Source: Synechococcales cyanobacterium GL140_1_metabat_312 (lineage in GTDB: Bacteria; Cyanobacteriota; Cyanobacteriia; Leptolyngbyales; Leptolyngbyaceae). From it: 64,000 nt of DNA. Both the position numbers and the translations under genes were made by a program. The stretch covers positions 1 through 64,000 of the forward strand of contig JANXWB010000055.1 in assembly GCA_025351345.1 (NCBI GenBank), written 5' to 3'. Below the pieces are notes generated by a model. It was not told the origin of the DNA. It searched no databases and was given only the letters and a program-made list of their open reading frames with translations. Positions 26,756 through 35,679 of the stretch are shown piece after piece (within the stretch, counting starts at the first letter, position 1; every line of letters begins with the position of its first letter).

Positions 26756-27328
26756 TCAACGTCCTGCATTTCGTTTTAATTGTTGTAACTCTTCTTCTGT
26801 TTCCCACAGCGCAAACTTCTTCTCTAACGGATCGCTCGGTGTTTTTGCCGTCGGATTCATATTTAGCCAAGAATTTGTGGCTGAACTACTAGAGCGGACA
26901 GTGGCACGCTCTGATCGGGCTTCTTCGAGTTTGACTTGTAATTCTTGACGACGGTGTTGAACTTGAAGGGCTAGTTTTTCAGCTTGGGGAATCCGATCGC
27001 GCAGGAGTTCCATTTGGCCCCATACCTGATTTCCCTCACGCAAAAGCTCCGATTCGTGAGCCTCAGCTAATACTACGAGATCATTTCGACCCGCTTTTCG
27101 AGCCTTTTCAATCCGAATATGCCAGCGTTTGATTTCTTCTCCGGTCTCTCGGATTTTGGATTCCACGGTTTGCAATCGAGATTTTAAATCTGACAACAGC
27201 CGATCGGACTCGCGTTGCTGTTCTGCCAGTTTTTCGTCTAGGGCTTGCAGTTCTAAATGAGGATTATTTTTTAGAAATTCATCAATCTGCGTCTCTAAAA
27301 ATTTACTGACATCATCAAAAAGTCCCAT
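26756..27328 (-). CDS. TIGR04376-like coiled-coil protein
   Basis: 190 residues. The start MGLFDDVSKFLETQIDEFLK and NNPHLELQALDEKLAEQQ match the cyanobacterial TIGR04376 family. The remainder is a long coiled coil (about 30-145) rich in E, R, K and L, with a short disordered tail. Function unknown; cytoplasmic. Confidence 0.8.
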   Translation of the reverse strand: MGLFDDVSKFLETQIDEFLKNNPHLELQALDEKLAEQQRESDRLLSDLKSRLQTVESKIRETGEEIKRWHIRIEKARKAGRNDLVVLAEAHESELLREGNQVWGQMELLRDRIPQAEKLALQVQHRRQELQVKLEEARSERATVRSSSSATNSWLNMNPTAKTPSDPLEKKFALWETEEELQQLKRNAGR

Positions 27329-27444
27329 AACTCGCCTGCTTAATAATCTTTTCGACTATTGTAAAGGCGATCGTCAATCTATGCGATAGGTCAAAAGATA
27401 GGATTTTGCGGTACGGTTATAAAAGTTTTTTGATGAGGATTGAA

Positions 27445-27543
27445 ATGAGCGGAAACTGGCAAGATTGGGTATTTACAGTGGGATATGTTTCGATATTGGG
27501 ATTTGTGATTTTTATGGTATTGCGACCGAGCAAAAATGAATAG
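27445..27543 (+). CDS. 32-residue single-helix membrane protein
   Basis: Small frame starting MSGNWQDWVFTVGYVSILGF, continuing VIFMVLRPSKNE to the stop. A ribosome binding site (GAGG, 7 bases upstream) precedes the ATG. It has one transmembrane helix with a positive C-terminus, like small subunits or regulators of thylakoid complexes. No specific family is recognised. It lies between two minus-strand genes. Confidence 0.55.
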   Translation: MSGNWQDWVFTVGYVSILGFVIFMVLRPSKNE

Positions 27544-27590
27544 CCTATGGAATCTATCAGAATAAATTGTATTGTTAGTCTTGAAAGCTA

Positions 27591-29492
27591 TTATCCCGCC
27601 GCCACTAAACGCGATCGGATTTCCAAATAGACTAATAAAGCATTCACATCAGCAGGATTCACACCCCCAATTCGCATAGCTTGACCAATGGTAAGAGGCT
27701 GCACTTTGGCGAGTTTTTCCCGAGCTTCTTTGGACAGGGTTTCGATCGCATGGTAGTTCAAATCGGCAGACAATTTACGATGTTCTTGTTTAGCTGTTTG
27801 AGCAATTTGATGGGTTTGTCGTTGAATGTATCCGGCATATTTAATATCAATTTCTGCACCTTCTCGCTCAGCCCGATCGAGGTTCACATCCCCTAATTCA
27901 AATTGTTCTAAATGAGTATAGTGGAATCCTGGTCTTTTGAGCAATTCGGCCAATGTTACCGATCCGTGAATAGCTTGCTGAGTTTGGGTTATAATTGCTT
28001 TCCCTGTTTCCTCATGTTCTTTGACACGTTGAGTATTAAGCCGTAGTTTTTCCTTAGCGATGTTGGCCATTTTAGTTTGAAATAGGTCCCAACGTCGATC
28101 GTCAATCAACCCAATTTCACGACCTAATGGGGTAAGTCGTTGATCGGCATTATCCGATCGTAGAATCAATCGATATTCCGATCGGGAGGTGAGCATTCTG
28201 TAAGGTTCGCGCAAATCTTTAGTACAAAGATCATCAATCAATGTTCCTAAATAACTACTTTCGCGAGTAAAGATAACCTCTTCACCGCCTTTTGCTAATT
28301 TAGCCGCATTAATTCCCGCAACCAACCCCTGCGCCGCCGCTTCTTCATAGCCTGTTGTTCCATTAATTTGCCCCGCACAAAACAATCCCGAAATCTTTTT
28401 AGTCATCAAAGTCGGGAAGCATTGAGTTGCGGGTAAATAGTCATATTCCACGGCATAGGCTGGACGGAGCATTACGCTCTTTTCCAATCCTGGCAACGTT
28501 CGCAACATTGCTAATTGCAATCGCTCGGGCAGTCCTGTGGAGAAGCCTTGCACATAGATTTCAGGCGTTTCACGACCTTCGGGTTCTAAGAAAATTTGAT
28601 GACTTTCTTTATCTGCAAATCGAACAATCTTGTCCTCAATACTCGGACAATAGCGTGGTCCTTTTGAATCGACCCAGCCGCCATATACGGGGGATAAATG
28701 TAAATTGTCTTTAATGATTTGGTGAGTTGCGAGTGTTGTTCGGGTCAAATAACAAGGCAATTGTTCGCGGGGTGTCCAAGCGTCTGGATCAAAGCTAAAC
28801 CATCGGACTTCTTCGTCTCCAGGCTGTTCTTCTAATACCGTAAAGTCTATCGATCGTTTGTCCACGCGTGCAGGAGTTCCAGTTTTCAATCGCCCAGTTT
28901 CAAAGCCCAAACGATTTAAGGTATCCGTTAATCCGATCGCCGCAAATTCCCCAGCCCGTCCTGCTTCCATAGAGCGATCGCCCACCCAAATTCGCCCACC
29001 GAGAAATGTCCCCGTTGTCAAGATCACGGCTTTACAAGCAAATCCAACCCCAAAGTAAGTCTCAACTCCAATCACTTCTTCATTAGCATTCAACACTAAA
29101 TCCGTGACCATTCCCTCACGAATGAACAGGTTCTCTTGATTCTCCACGACTTGACGCATGGTCATCGCATATTCGCGTTTGTCAGATTGGGCGCGCAATG
29201 CCCAAACAGCCGGACCACGGGATGCATTTAAAATTCGTTTTTGCAAATAGGTTCGATCACTAACCCGCCCCATTTCTCCGCCGATCGCATCGACTTCATG
29301 AACCAATTGAGATTTTGCCGGACCACCGATCGCAGGATTGCAAGGCTGCCAAGCAATTTTATCCAAATTAAGGGTGAGCAACATGGTCCGACATCCCAGC
29401 CGCGCACTCGCTAAAGCCGCCTCACAACCCGCATGGCCGCCCCCGACGACGACGACATCAAATTCATCCAAAAATTCCACTGCGCCGCTCAT
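27591..29492 (-). CDS. mnmG: tRNA uridine-5-carboxymethylaminomethyl modification enzyme, FAD subunit
   Basis: 633 residues from the ATG at 29492, which has GGGG 7-10 bases upstream; an ATG at 29525 adds 11 residues unlike the family. The FAD-binding [16 protein letters not shown] is at the N-terminus, with [20 protein letters not shown] and [16 protein letters not shown] later. With MnmE it modifies the wobble uridine of several tRNAs. It stands alone. Confidence 0.97.
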   Translation of the reverse strand: MSGAVEFLDEFDVVVVGGGHAGCEAALASARLGCRTMLLTLNLDKIAWQPCNPAIGGPAKSQLVHEVDAIGGEMGRVSDRTYLQKRILNASRGPAVWALRAQSDKREYAMTMRQVVENQENLFIREGMVTDLVLNANEEVIGVETYFGVGFACKAVILTTGTFLGGRIWVGDRSMEAGRAGEFAAIGLTDTLNRLGFETGRLKTGTPARVDKRSIDFTVLEEQPGDEEVRWFSFDPDAWTPREQLPCYLTRTTLATHQIIKDNLHLSPVYGGWVDSKGPRYCPSIEDKIVRFADKESHQIFLEPEGRETPEIYVQGFSTGLPERLQLAMLRTLPGLEKSVMLRPAYAVEYDYLPATQCFPTLMTKKISGLFCAGQINGTTGYEEAAAQGLVAGINAAKLAKGGEEVIFTRESSYLGTLIDDLCTKDLREPYRMLTSRSEYRLILRSDNADQRLTPLGREIGLIDDRRWDLFQTKMANIAKEKLRLNTQRVKEHEETGKAIITQTQQAIHGSVTLAELLKRPGFHYTHLEQFELGDVNLDRAEREGAEIDIKYAGYIQRQTHQIAQTAKQEHRKLSADLNYHAIETLSKEAREKLAKVQPLTIGQAMRIGGVNPADVNALLVYLEIRSRLVAAG

Positions 29493-29578
29493 GCCTAATC
29501 CCCATTTCAACCGAAAACAATTCATTGCCGATCGTGCTAATTATTCTAGCATTTTCACTGACTTCAGATTATGCTGCC

Positions 29579-30196
29579 TCACCCATTTTTAATATATATA
29601 AATTCTTGTGCTTTAGAATTAATTGATTTAGTATTTGCGATCGTTTTTTGCAACTTAGGAACATCATAGTAACCTACACCAACAGACCAATCAGGTAACT
29701 CCAATTCTGTCGCAAAAGCTTGATGTCTGGTTATTTCTGACGGATATTTATTACGCAAAATCTTCTTCGTTTTTACTAAATCGAGATTTAATTTTAAGCA
29801 ATCTTTCAATTTTTCAGCCCGACTAATCTGATTTGTATCCATGTCCTTCATTTCATCATCGTCCTCCTCATTCAAATCTAAAAAGAACTTATTAAAATAA
29901 TCAGGTCTAGAATCATAAGCATCTACGATCGCTCCCTTCTCAAAAAGCCAATACCGCAAAATACGATCGTCATGATTCAGTACTGCTAATACAGGCACAT
30001 TCACCGATTCTGATAGCAACGTCCCAACTTGAATAATTGAGAACAATGCTTGACGATCGGTCTCCTCATCATAAACAACCACATAGCCCACTTGAGGCGG
30101 AGAGACGATCGCCACCCGTCCAGCATCGCGTAAAACTGTCGCCACCTGCTGCGAGTCCGATGATTTCACCGAGAAATTAACGTAAAACTTTCCCAT
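29579..30196 (-). CDS. hypothetical protein
   Basis: 205 residues, soluble. The N-terminal half has an alternating beta/alpha pattern (YVNFSVKSSDSQQVATVLR, VGYVVVYDEETDRQ) and ILRYWLFEKGAIVDAYDSRP, a pattern seen in uncharacterised cyanobacterial proteins. An acidic stretch (LNEEDDDEMKDMD) is at about 109-121. Function unknown; it is the last gene before mnmG on this strand but 53 bp away. Confidence 0.6.
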   Translation of the reverse strand: MGKFYVNFSVKSSDSQQVATVLRDAGRVAIVSPPQVGYVVVYDEETDRQALFSIIQVGTLLSESVNVPVLAVLNHDDRILRYWLFEKGAIVDAYDSRPDYFNKFFLDLNEEDDDEMKDMDTNQISRAEKLKDCLKLNLDLVKTKKILRNKYPSEITRHQAFATELELPDWSVGVGYYDVPKLQKTIANTKSINSKAQEFIYIKNG

Positions 30197-30339
30197 AGAT
30201 TCCAGGCATGAATGTGAATTTGATTATAGACGTAATAGGGAGTAGAAATTTAAATCGATCGTAGCGATGAATTGTATTTCCAGTTCTTGATAATCATTAA
30301 TAAAAAGATCTCTTTTTCAAAGATTAACAGATTGAATTT

Positions 30340-31839
30340 TTAGTGTCCATATTTAAGATACAAAGCATTTTGAAAGCGCTCATCAGGATCATATCTTCGT
30401 TTCAGCTTGAAAAAATACTTGGCTTGGGGGTAGGCGCGATGAAATTGATCAGGTGTTGCGTGAAGTCGATAGGGCAGATAGTAGCGGCCCTTCACCTCAA
30501 GTGCAGCGTTAATTAATTCTTGGGTTAATGCCTGCATTTTTACATCATCAGACGGACTGCGTTTTTGATGGAAAAGCATCACTAAACCAAACATTTCTCC
30601 ATTCGCATAGCGTAGAAAACTATCTCGATCTGGATAGACATTGCGGATAGTAATATTTAATAAATCAACCTTGTGTTTTGGGAAGATTTGACGACACTGC
30701 GTCAGAAATATCTCTAGTGATTCGGCTGGAATAAAGTATTCATGTAAAATCTCCGTCTCTGTTGGATTATTATTTTGAAATAATTTAGCCGATCGATTGA
30801 GGATTTCATTTCGTGAAACATTACTCCCAGCCTCTCCCCCATTCATTTTTTCCAATTGCCAACGTAGATTTTTTCCATAATCATTTCCAATACTTCCACG
30901 GAAAATAGTACGTGCGATTCCTGCATTAGAGGTGATTTTGAGCGGTAATTGCCGATCGCTAGAAACAGCATGATACGTTGTCAAAATGGCTTCTTTTAGA
31001 AAATTATCTGGAGCAACGGATAGTCTTCCATAGGCCATACCTGTGTTTGCTGAAACTTGCTCTCTATACTGTTGGATATAGTTCGTAATGGGAATTACCG
31101 ATCGTTCTGCGGTATAAAGTGCATTTGGAACAACCCGTAAATCCACATCTAAAATAATTCCAAAAAGTCCATATCCGCCTAAAACAAGTGAAAATAATTC
31201 TGTATTCTCTTGCCTAGAACATTGAACAATGGACCCATCGGCCAACATCAATCGGAAACGCTCAACGGTACTAGCAAACGGGGCATGATCATGTTGCCAT
31301 CCATGGGCATTTGCACTCATTGTCCCTCCGACTGTAAAATCATTATTGGATTGCATTACTGAAACCGAATATCCTTTTTCATTCAGATAGGGAATCACAT
31401 CTAACCAAGTAGCACCCGATTGAACCGTTAGAATGTCAGCTTTAGCATTCAATAACATTTGCTTAAACTGGCTCATATCCAATGAGATACCATTAGAGTA
31501 TGTAGTCTGTCCTCCCATTGTGTGACGTGCTCCTGCGATTGTCACCTTTTTACCTTGAATTTGGGCATTCTTTAAAGCATTCTGCAATTGAGTTTTTGCA
31601 GTCAGAAAATCATCTGAAATCTGCATAATATTCATAGGTGTTGAATTCAAACGACTAGCATCATCCACCATTCCGGCCAGTGAAGTTCTCATTTCAGACC
31701 GATCGTTCAGAGCCGTGAGAGTAAGATGAACTATAGGACGAGCGCTGATCACTACCGCAATTGAAAGTATTACGCAAAAACACAAAAACAGAGTCCTAGT
31801 TCGATGATGGCTTAGTCTTTTGTATGATTTACGAGGCAT
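30340..31839 (-). CDS. FAD-binding (PCMH-type) oxidoreductase, membrane-anchored or exported
   Basis: 499 residues. An N-terminal hydrophobic segment (about 13-33) is an anchor or signal. The VAO-type FAD domain shows AGARHTMGGQTTYSNGI, LTVQSGATWLDVIPYLNEKG and TVGGTMSANAHGWQ, and GGYGLFGIILDVDLRVVPN ends it. The C-terminal half is a substrate-binding domain ending RYDPDERFQNALYLKYG. It resembles sugar-lactone or alditol oxidases; substrate unknown. Confidence 0.82.
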   Translation of the reverse strand: MPRKSYKRLSHHRTRTLFLCFCVILSIAVVISARPIVHLTLTALNDRSEMRTSLAGMVDDASRLNSTPMNIMQISDDFLTAKTQLQNALKNAQIQGKKVTIAGARHTMGGQTTYSNGISLDMSQFKQMLLNAKADILTVQSGATWLDVIPYLNEKGYSVSVMQSNNDFTVGGTMSANAHGWQHDHAPFASTVERFRLMLADGSIVQCSRQENTELFSLVLGGYGLFGIILDVDLRVVPNALYTAERSVIPITNYIQQYREQVSANTGMAYGRLSVAPDNFLKEAILTTYHAVSSDRQLPLKITSNAGIARTIFRGSIGNDYGKNLRWQLEKMNGGEAGSNVSRNEILNRSAKLFQNNNPTETEILHEYFIPAESLEIFLTQCRQIFPKHKVDLLNITIRNVYPDRDSFLRYANGEMFGLVMLFHQKRSPSDDVKMQALTQELINAALEVKGRYYLPYRLHATPDQFHRAYPQAKYFFKLKRRYDPDERFQNALYLKYGH

Positions 31840-32385
31840 GGGAATATATTAATAGTCTTTCTATTGTCTCGAAGATTAATCATGCTAATCACACACATGG
31901 TGCCACTGTATCAAGTGTCAATTCCATGAAATTCTACTCCACGGCCTCACATTGTTTCGCTCTTGCCCACAAACTCAGCTCACAAACAGCGCAAGATCCC
32001 ACCGCACCAACGAACCCTCCAAAAATCTGCTATCGATCGTACCGCTAACTGAAAATTTTCCTCCGGTACCTCCGTCTTTTGCTTGATGTCTGCTGACGGC
32101 TCCGTCCGAGCCTGCCCATCTGACCAACCCAATTGCGATGTAAGTGGTGCCCAAACTTCCGGCGACTGGCTCAATTTTTCATACTCTAGTTCAACACCTC
32201 GCAGCACTATCGCCATTAACTGCGATCGATAGCCAAATCGATCCTGACTATAATCAGGGGAAAACTGGACTAACTCCAGTGATGAAATTTCAGTGGGTGC
32301 TCAAAAAAATAGTAGATATACTCAGACTTCCCCTACAATCGAATTCGGTAACTAAAAAGACCCGTAAAATATTAGAGAAGTACGC
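31840..32385. other. 546-bp intergenic region
   Basis: Divergent region upstream of the FAD oxidase (minus) and ppa (plus). A minus-strand frame at 31980-32216 (78 codons, starting MAIVLRGVELEYEKLSQ) could be a small gene but has no recognised family and a weak start. TACAAT at 32334-32339 is a possible -10 box for ppa. Nothing else is evident. Confidence 0.35.
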
Positions 32386-32898
32386 ATGGTAGACCTGACT
32401 CGTATTCCCGCCCAGCCAAAACCCGGCTTACTCAACGTGCTGATCGAAATCGCAGCCGGAAGTAAGAACAAGTATGAATTTGACAAAGACCTCGGCGCAC
32501 TAGCCCTCGATCGTGTCCTGTCATCTAGCGTCATGTATCCCTACGACTACGGCTTCATTCCCAACACCTTAGCAGACGATGGCGACCCACTCGATGGCAT
32601 GGTGATCATGGACGAACCGACCTTTCCCGGTTGTGTCATCGCAGCGCGCCCCATTGGCATGATGGAAATGATTGACGGCGGCGATCGGGATGAGAAAATC
32701 CTCTGCGTCCCCGACAAAGATCCTCGCTATGCCCATGTCAAGTCCCTCAAAGACATCCCCCAACATCGTCTTGACGAAATTTCTGAGTTCTTTAAGACCT
32801 ACAAGAATCTAGAGAAAAAAGCCGTTGAAGTCTTGGGCTGGAAAGATGTCGATGCAGTGCTGCCTCTAGTCGAGAAATGCATTAAAGCTGCTCAGTAG
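32386..32898 (+). CDS. ppa: inorganic pyrophosphatase, family I
   Basis: 170 residues. [22 protein letters not shown] holds the catalytic DGDPLD aspartates, preceded by the substrate-binding KYEFDKD. It hydrolyses pyrophosphate to phosphate in the cytoplasm and drives biosynthetic reactions. It is a single gene with a downstream terminator. Confidence 0.97.
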   Translation: MVDLTRIPAQPKPGLLNVLIEIAAGSKNKYEFDKDLGALALDRVLSSSVMYPYDYGFIPNTLADDGDPLDGMVIMDEPTFPGCVIAARPIGMMEMIDGGDRDEKILCVPDKDPRYAHVKSLKDIPQHRLDEISEFFKTYKNLEKKAVEVLGWKDVDAVLPLVEKCIKAAQ

Positions 32899-33213
32899 AT
32901 CAGAAAGTAGACCAATTCTATGGCCTCACTTGACTGAGATCACAGACGATCTGATCTAGAAGCAGCATAGTAGCTAAATCGATCGTGCTGCTTTTTGGTG
33001 CATGGTCACACTCTTAAACCGCTAGCGTTAGAATTGAGAATAATCCTGATTCGAGTAATTGACTCAGTATAAATTTCTATTACTAGGTCGCTAGAAATGG
33101 AAGAATACCCCCTAATCGTGGATTTTTCCTGAAAATGAGAGTGTGCCAGTTCACATGGGCATACTATAAGCTAGGTTCATTATTACTGCATTAAGCGGAT
33201 TAAGAGTCGGGAA
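32899..33213. other. intergenic region ppa / MBL hydrolase
   Basis: 315 bp containing the ppa terminator and the upstream region of the next gene. No further gene or structured RNA was recognised. Confidence 0.5.
32961..32997 (+). terminator. rho-independent terminator after ppa
   Basis: AGCAGCA (32961-32967) pairs with TGCTGCT (32986-32992), followed by TTTT. Confidence 0.7.
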
Positions 33214-34134
33214 ATGGTTCACTCAACAGAGTTTGCGGTTCAATTTTGGGGCGTTCGTGGAAGCGTCGCTACTCCAGGGCCATCCACGGTTCGATATGGG
33301 GGAAATACGTCCTGTGTCGAAATGCGGGTGGCTGGGAAACGTCTCATTTTTGATGGCGGGACAGGGTTGCGGGTTTTTGGTCAACGGCTTTTAAAAGAAG
33401 CCCCGATCGAGGGCCATTTATTCTTTAGCCATTCGCACTGGGACCATATTCAAGGGTTTCCATTTTTTCGACCCGCTTTTATGTCCACTAATCAATTTCA
33501 TATTTACGGCGGAGTAGCACCCAACGGAGCCACCATGGAGCAGCGGCTAAACGACCAAATGCTCCACCCAAACTTTCCCGTCCCTATGCAAGTCATGCAG
33601 GGAGATCTCCAGTTCCACGACGTGTTTCCCGGCCAAGTGATTGACCTGGGCAATGGGGTAACGGTGGAAATGGGTTCGCTCAATCATCCCAATACGGCTC
33701 TCGGCTATCGGGTGAGCTGTAATGGTCGTAGCGCAGTTTATGCGACAGATACTGAACACTATGGCGATCACTTAGATGAAAATCTTCTGTACTTGTGCCG
33801 TGATGCGGATGTCTTGATCTATGACGCGTGTTACACCGATGAGGAATATCACGACAAGATGTTCTCTAAACGCGGATGGGGACACTCCACTTGGCAAGAG
33901 GCATTACGTTTAGCTGAAGCGGCAAAGGTTAAGCATCCGATTATGTTCCACCATGATCCAGACCATGGGGATGAATTTCTCGATGTTGTGGAGATGCAAG
34001 TTAAGGGGGCTTATCCAGGGGCTTGTTTGGCTCGGGAAGGGATGGTTATCAATCTCTTGGGCAAAGAGCATACGGAAATTCTCTGGCATCCGCCTTTGGA
34101 GCTAGAACCAGATACGGAAATGATGGCACAATAG
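33214..34134 (+). CDS. metallo-beta-lactamase fold hydrolase
   Basis: 306 residues. FWGVRGSVATPGPSTVRYGG at the start is typical of a PhnP/ribonuclease-Z-like subgroup, and the metal site is FSHSHWDHIQGFPFF (HxHxDH). Further ligands are in MGSLNHPN, YATDTEH and FHHDPDHGD. It is probably a cytoplasmic phosphodiesterase; the substrate is unknown. Close homologues are annotated only as MBL-fold proteins. Confidence 0.9.
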   Translation: MVHSTEFAVQFWGVRGSVATPGPSTVRYGGNTSCVEMRVAGKRLIFDGGTGLRVFGQRLLKEAPIEGHLFFSHSHWDHIQGFPFFRPAFMSTNQFHIYGGVAPNGATMEQRLNDQMLHPNFPVPMQVMQGDLQFHDVFPGQVIDLGNGVTVEMGSLNHPNTALGYRVSCNGRSAVYATDTEHYGDHLDENLLYLCRDADVLIYDACYTDEEYHDKMFSKRGWGHSTWQEALRLAEAAKVKHPIMFHHDPDHGDEFLDVVEMQVKGAYPGACLAREGMVINLLGKEHTEILWHPPLELEPDTEMMAQ

Positions 34135-34257
34135 GAACGATCGATTCTAGGGATTCCAAATCCCTAAATGAACTCATTAGTCATCGGCAAAAGGCTTTTG
34201 GAGTCATTAACCGATCGTCCCTTTCTCAATTCAGTGTTCTTGATTCTTCCGATCGTT

Positions 34258-34485
34258 TTACAACCGATCGATCAATTCATCTACCGTCACCTGTGCTTGT
34301 TTTAGAATGCTATTCAATGTGCCGAGCTTCAATTAACGATGCATGGGAACTACACATCCGATCGTCTCGTTCTCATACTTCTTCTGCATCACAATATGAC
34401 TACCTGTTTGGCGTACTTTTTCAAATCCTAAGGTTGTCAATACTCGAATCACATCGCGACTGGAAATTCTAGGCAGCCTCGGCAT
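34258..34485 (-). pseudogene. hicA: hicA toxin gene with in-frame stop
   Basis: The ATG at 34485 overlaps the end of hicB by 17 bp. The frame reads MPRLPRISSRDVIRVLTTLG, FEKVRQTGSHIVMQKK and CVVPMHR, with the active-site GSH at residues 28-30. A TAA at 34333-34335 then interrupts it, after which the same frame continues LKLGTLNSILKQAQVTVDEL to a stop at 34258. A single base change (GAA to TAA) would explain it. The product is a 50-residue fragment that keeps the catalytic histidine but loses the C-terminal helix. Confidence 0.85.
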
Positions 34486-34687
34486 AGCTGACCTCAATAT
34501 TTGTCACAAATCGAGGTGATATGTCTGGCATTGGAAATGACTCTAGATATAACTGTGTTGCAGCTTTCAAACCCTCGATCGCAGCTTCAATAGTTTCCCC
34601 TTGATCCACAGTTCCGATTTCAGGACATTCTGCAATGTATACATTATCTTCCTGATAAACGATAATGGCTAATTTTCTTGTCTTCAT
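34469..34687 (-). CDS. hicB: HicB-type antitoxin
   Basis: 72 residues. LAIIVYQEDNVYIAECPEIG and TVDQGETIEAAIEGLKAATQ match the partly degraded RNase H fold of HicB. It normally neutralises HicA; the partner here carries a nonsense mutation. No C-terminal DNA-binding domain is visible. Confidence 0.87.
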   Translation of the reverse strand: MKTRKLAIIVYQEDNVYIAECPEIGTVDQGETIEAAIEGLKAATQLYLESFPMPDISPRFVTNIEVSYAEAA

Positions 34688-34794
34688 TATTTTTCAGCTC
34701 ATTAAGAGTCTTCGATGGAGAAAGGATATATCTTTGCCTAATTATAATGCGATCGTCCCTTTCTCAATTCAGTGTTCGTTATTCAGGGAGGCCC

Positions 34795-34974
34795 GATCCC
34801 CCTAACCCCCTTGAAAAGGGGGAACCGGAGATGGAGAGGGAATGATGGTTGGGGAATGAATTCAAATTCAAGCAGAACTAACAATATCAAAATCATTTCT
34901 TGTTCCCCTTTTTTCTTGTCCCCCCTTTTTTGTGGCGTAGCCTGCCCGGAGGGCGTAGGGGCTAGGGGGATCGA
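34795..34974. repeat. palindromic MITE-like element, copy 1 (upstream of DUF559 gene)
   Basis: Left end GATCCCCCTAACCCCC, right end GGGGCTAGGGGGATCG. The right arm additionally holds the module GTGGCGTAGCCTGCCCGG. The central 95 bp is nearly identical and in the same orientation as in copy 2 at 35430-35609. Confidence 0.8.
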
Positions 34975-35036
34975 GCTTCCTGCAACAAACGCAAGATTTC
35001 CGGGAAAACTAGGTTTGTGTTGTGAGGGAGTTGTTG

Positions 35037-35504
35037 ATGGGTCGATCGTATGGGTTGAATCATTCACCGTTATTTTTGGCTTACGATCGAGATCTAGTTC
35101 ACCGTGCGAAGGAGATGCGTAAGAAGCCGACTGCCGCAGAACGTAAGCTTTGGGAAAATTGTTTATCGAAGTTTCCCCATCGGGTTTTACGGCAGCGTCC
35201 TATTGATCATTTCATTGTGGATTTTTATTGTGCAGCGTTGCAGTTAGTGATTGAGGTGGATGGTGATGTGCATGAGTTTGAACAAGCGCAGGTTTACGAT
35301 GAAATTCGATCGAAGATTTTGCAGAGTTATGGTTTGCAAGTTTTGCGAGTAACGAATGCGGAGGTATTGGGGGAGTTTGAGAAAGTCTACGAACGGGTTT
35401 GGGCGTTTTTGGATTTGACGGATAGGTCCAATCCCCCTAACCCCTACGCCCTCCGGGCAGGCTACGCCACAAAAAAGGGGGAACCGGAGATAGAGGGGGA
35501 ATGA
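35037..35504 (+). CDS. DUF559 (Vsr/PDDEXK-like) endonuclease-domain protein
   Basis: 155 residues from the ATG at 35037 (GAGGGAG 6 bases upstream); a GTG at 35022 is in frame. AKEMRKKPTAAERKLWE, RQRPIDHFIVDFYC and LVIEVDGDVHE are the DUF559 hallmark, with D, E and Q-type catalytic residues of the very-short-patch-repair nuclease fold. The last 25 residues (NPPNPYALRAGYATKKG and on) are read from the downstream repeat, so the original C-terminus was altered by it. The gene lies between two copies of the palindromic element. Confidence 0.82.
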   Translation: MGRSYGLNHSPLFLAYDRDLVHRAKEMRKKPTAAERKLWENCLSKFPHRVLRQRPIDHFIVDFYCAALQLVIEVDGDVHEFEQAQVYDEIRSKILQSYGLQVLRVTNAEVLGEFEKVYERVWAFLDLTDRSNPPNPYALRAGYATKKGEPEIEGE

Positions 35505-35609
35505 TGGTTGGGGAATGAATTCAAATTCAAGCAAAACTAACAATATTAAAATCACTTCTTGTTCCCCTTTTTTTCTTGTTCCCCCTTTTTAAGGGGGTTA
35601 GGGGGATCG
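35430..35609. repeat. palindromic MITE-like element, copy 2 (overlaps end of DUF559 gene)
   Basis: Left end AATCCCCCTAACCCC with the module CTACGCCCTCCGGGCAGG, right end AAGGGGGTTAGGGGGATCG. The outer end is an inverted copy of the left end of copy 1 and the inner end is an inverted copy of the right end of copy 1. Confidence 0.8.
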
Positions 35610-35679
35610 AAATTATGTCGTAGGAAGTGAGGCTATAGCTTATTCTTATTTTCAGGCTGGAAAGCAGATATACTACAGT

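Noticed and set aside
31980-32216. 78-codon minus-strand frame upstream of ppa
   Set aside because: No family and weak start; listed only within the intergenic entry.
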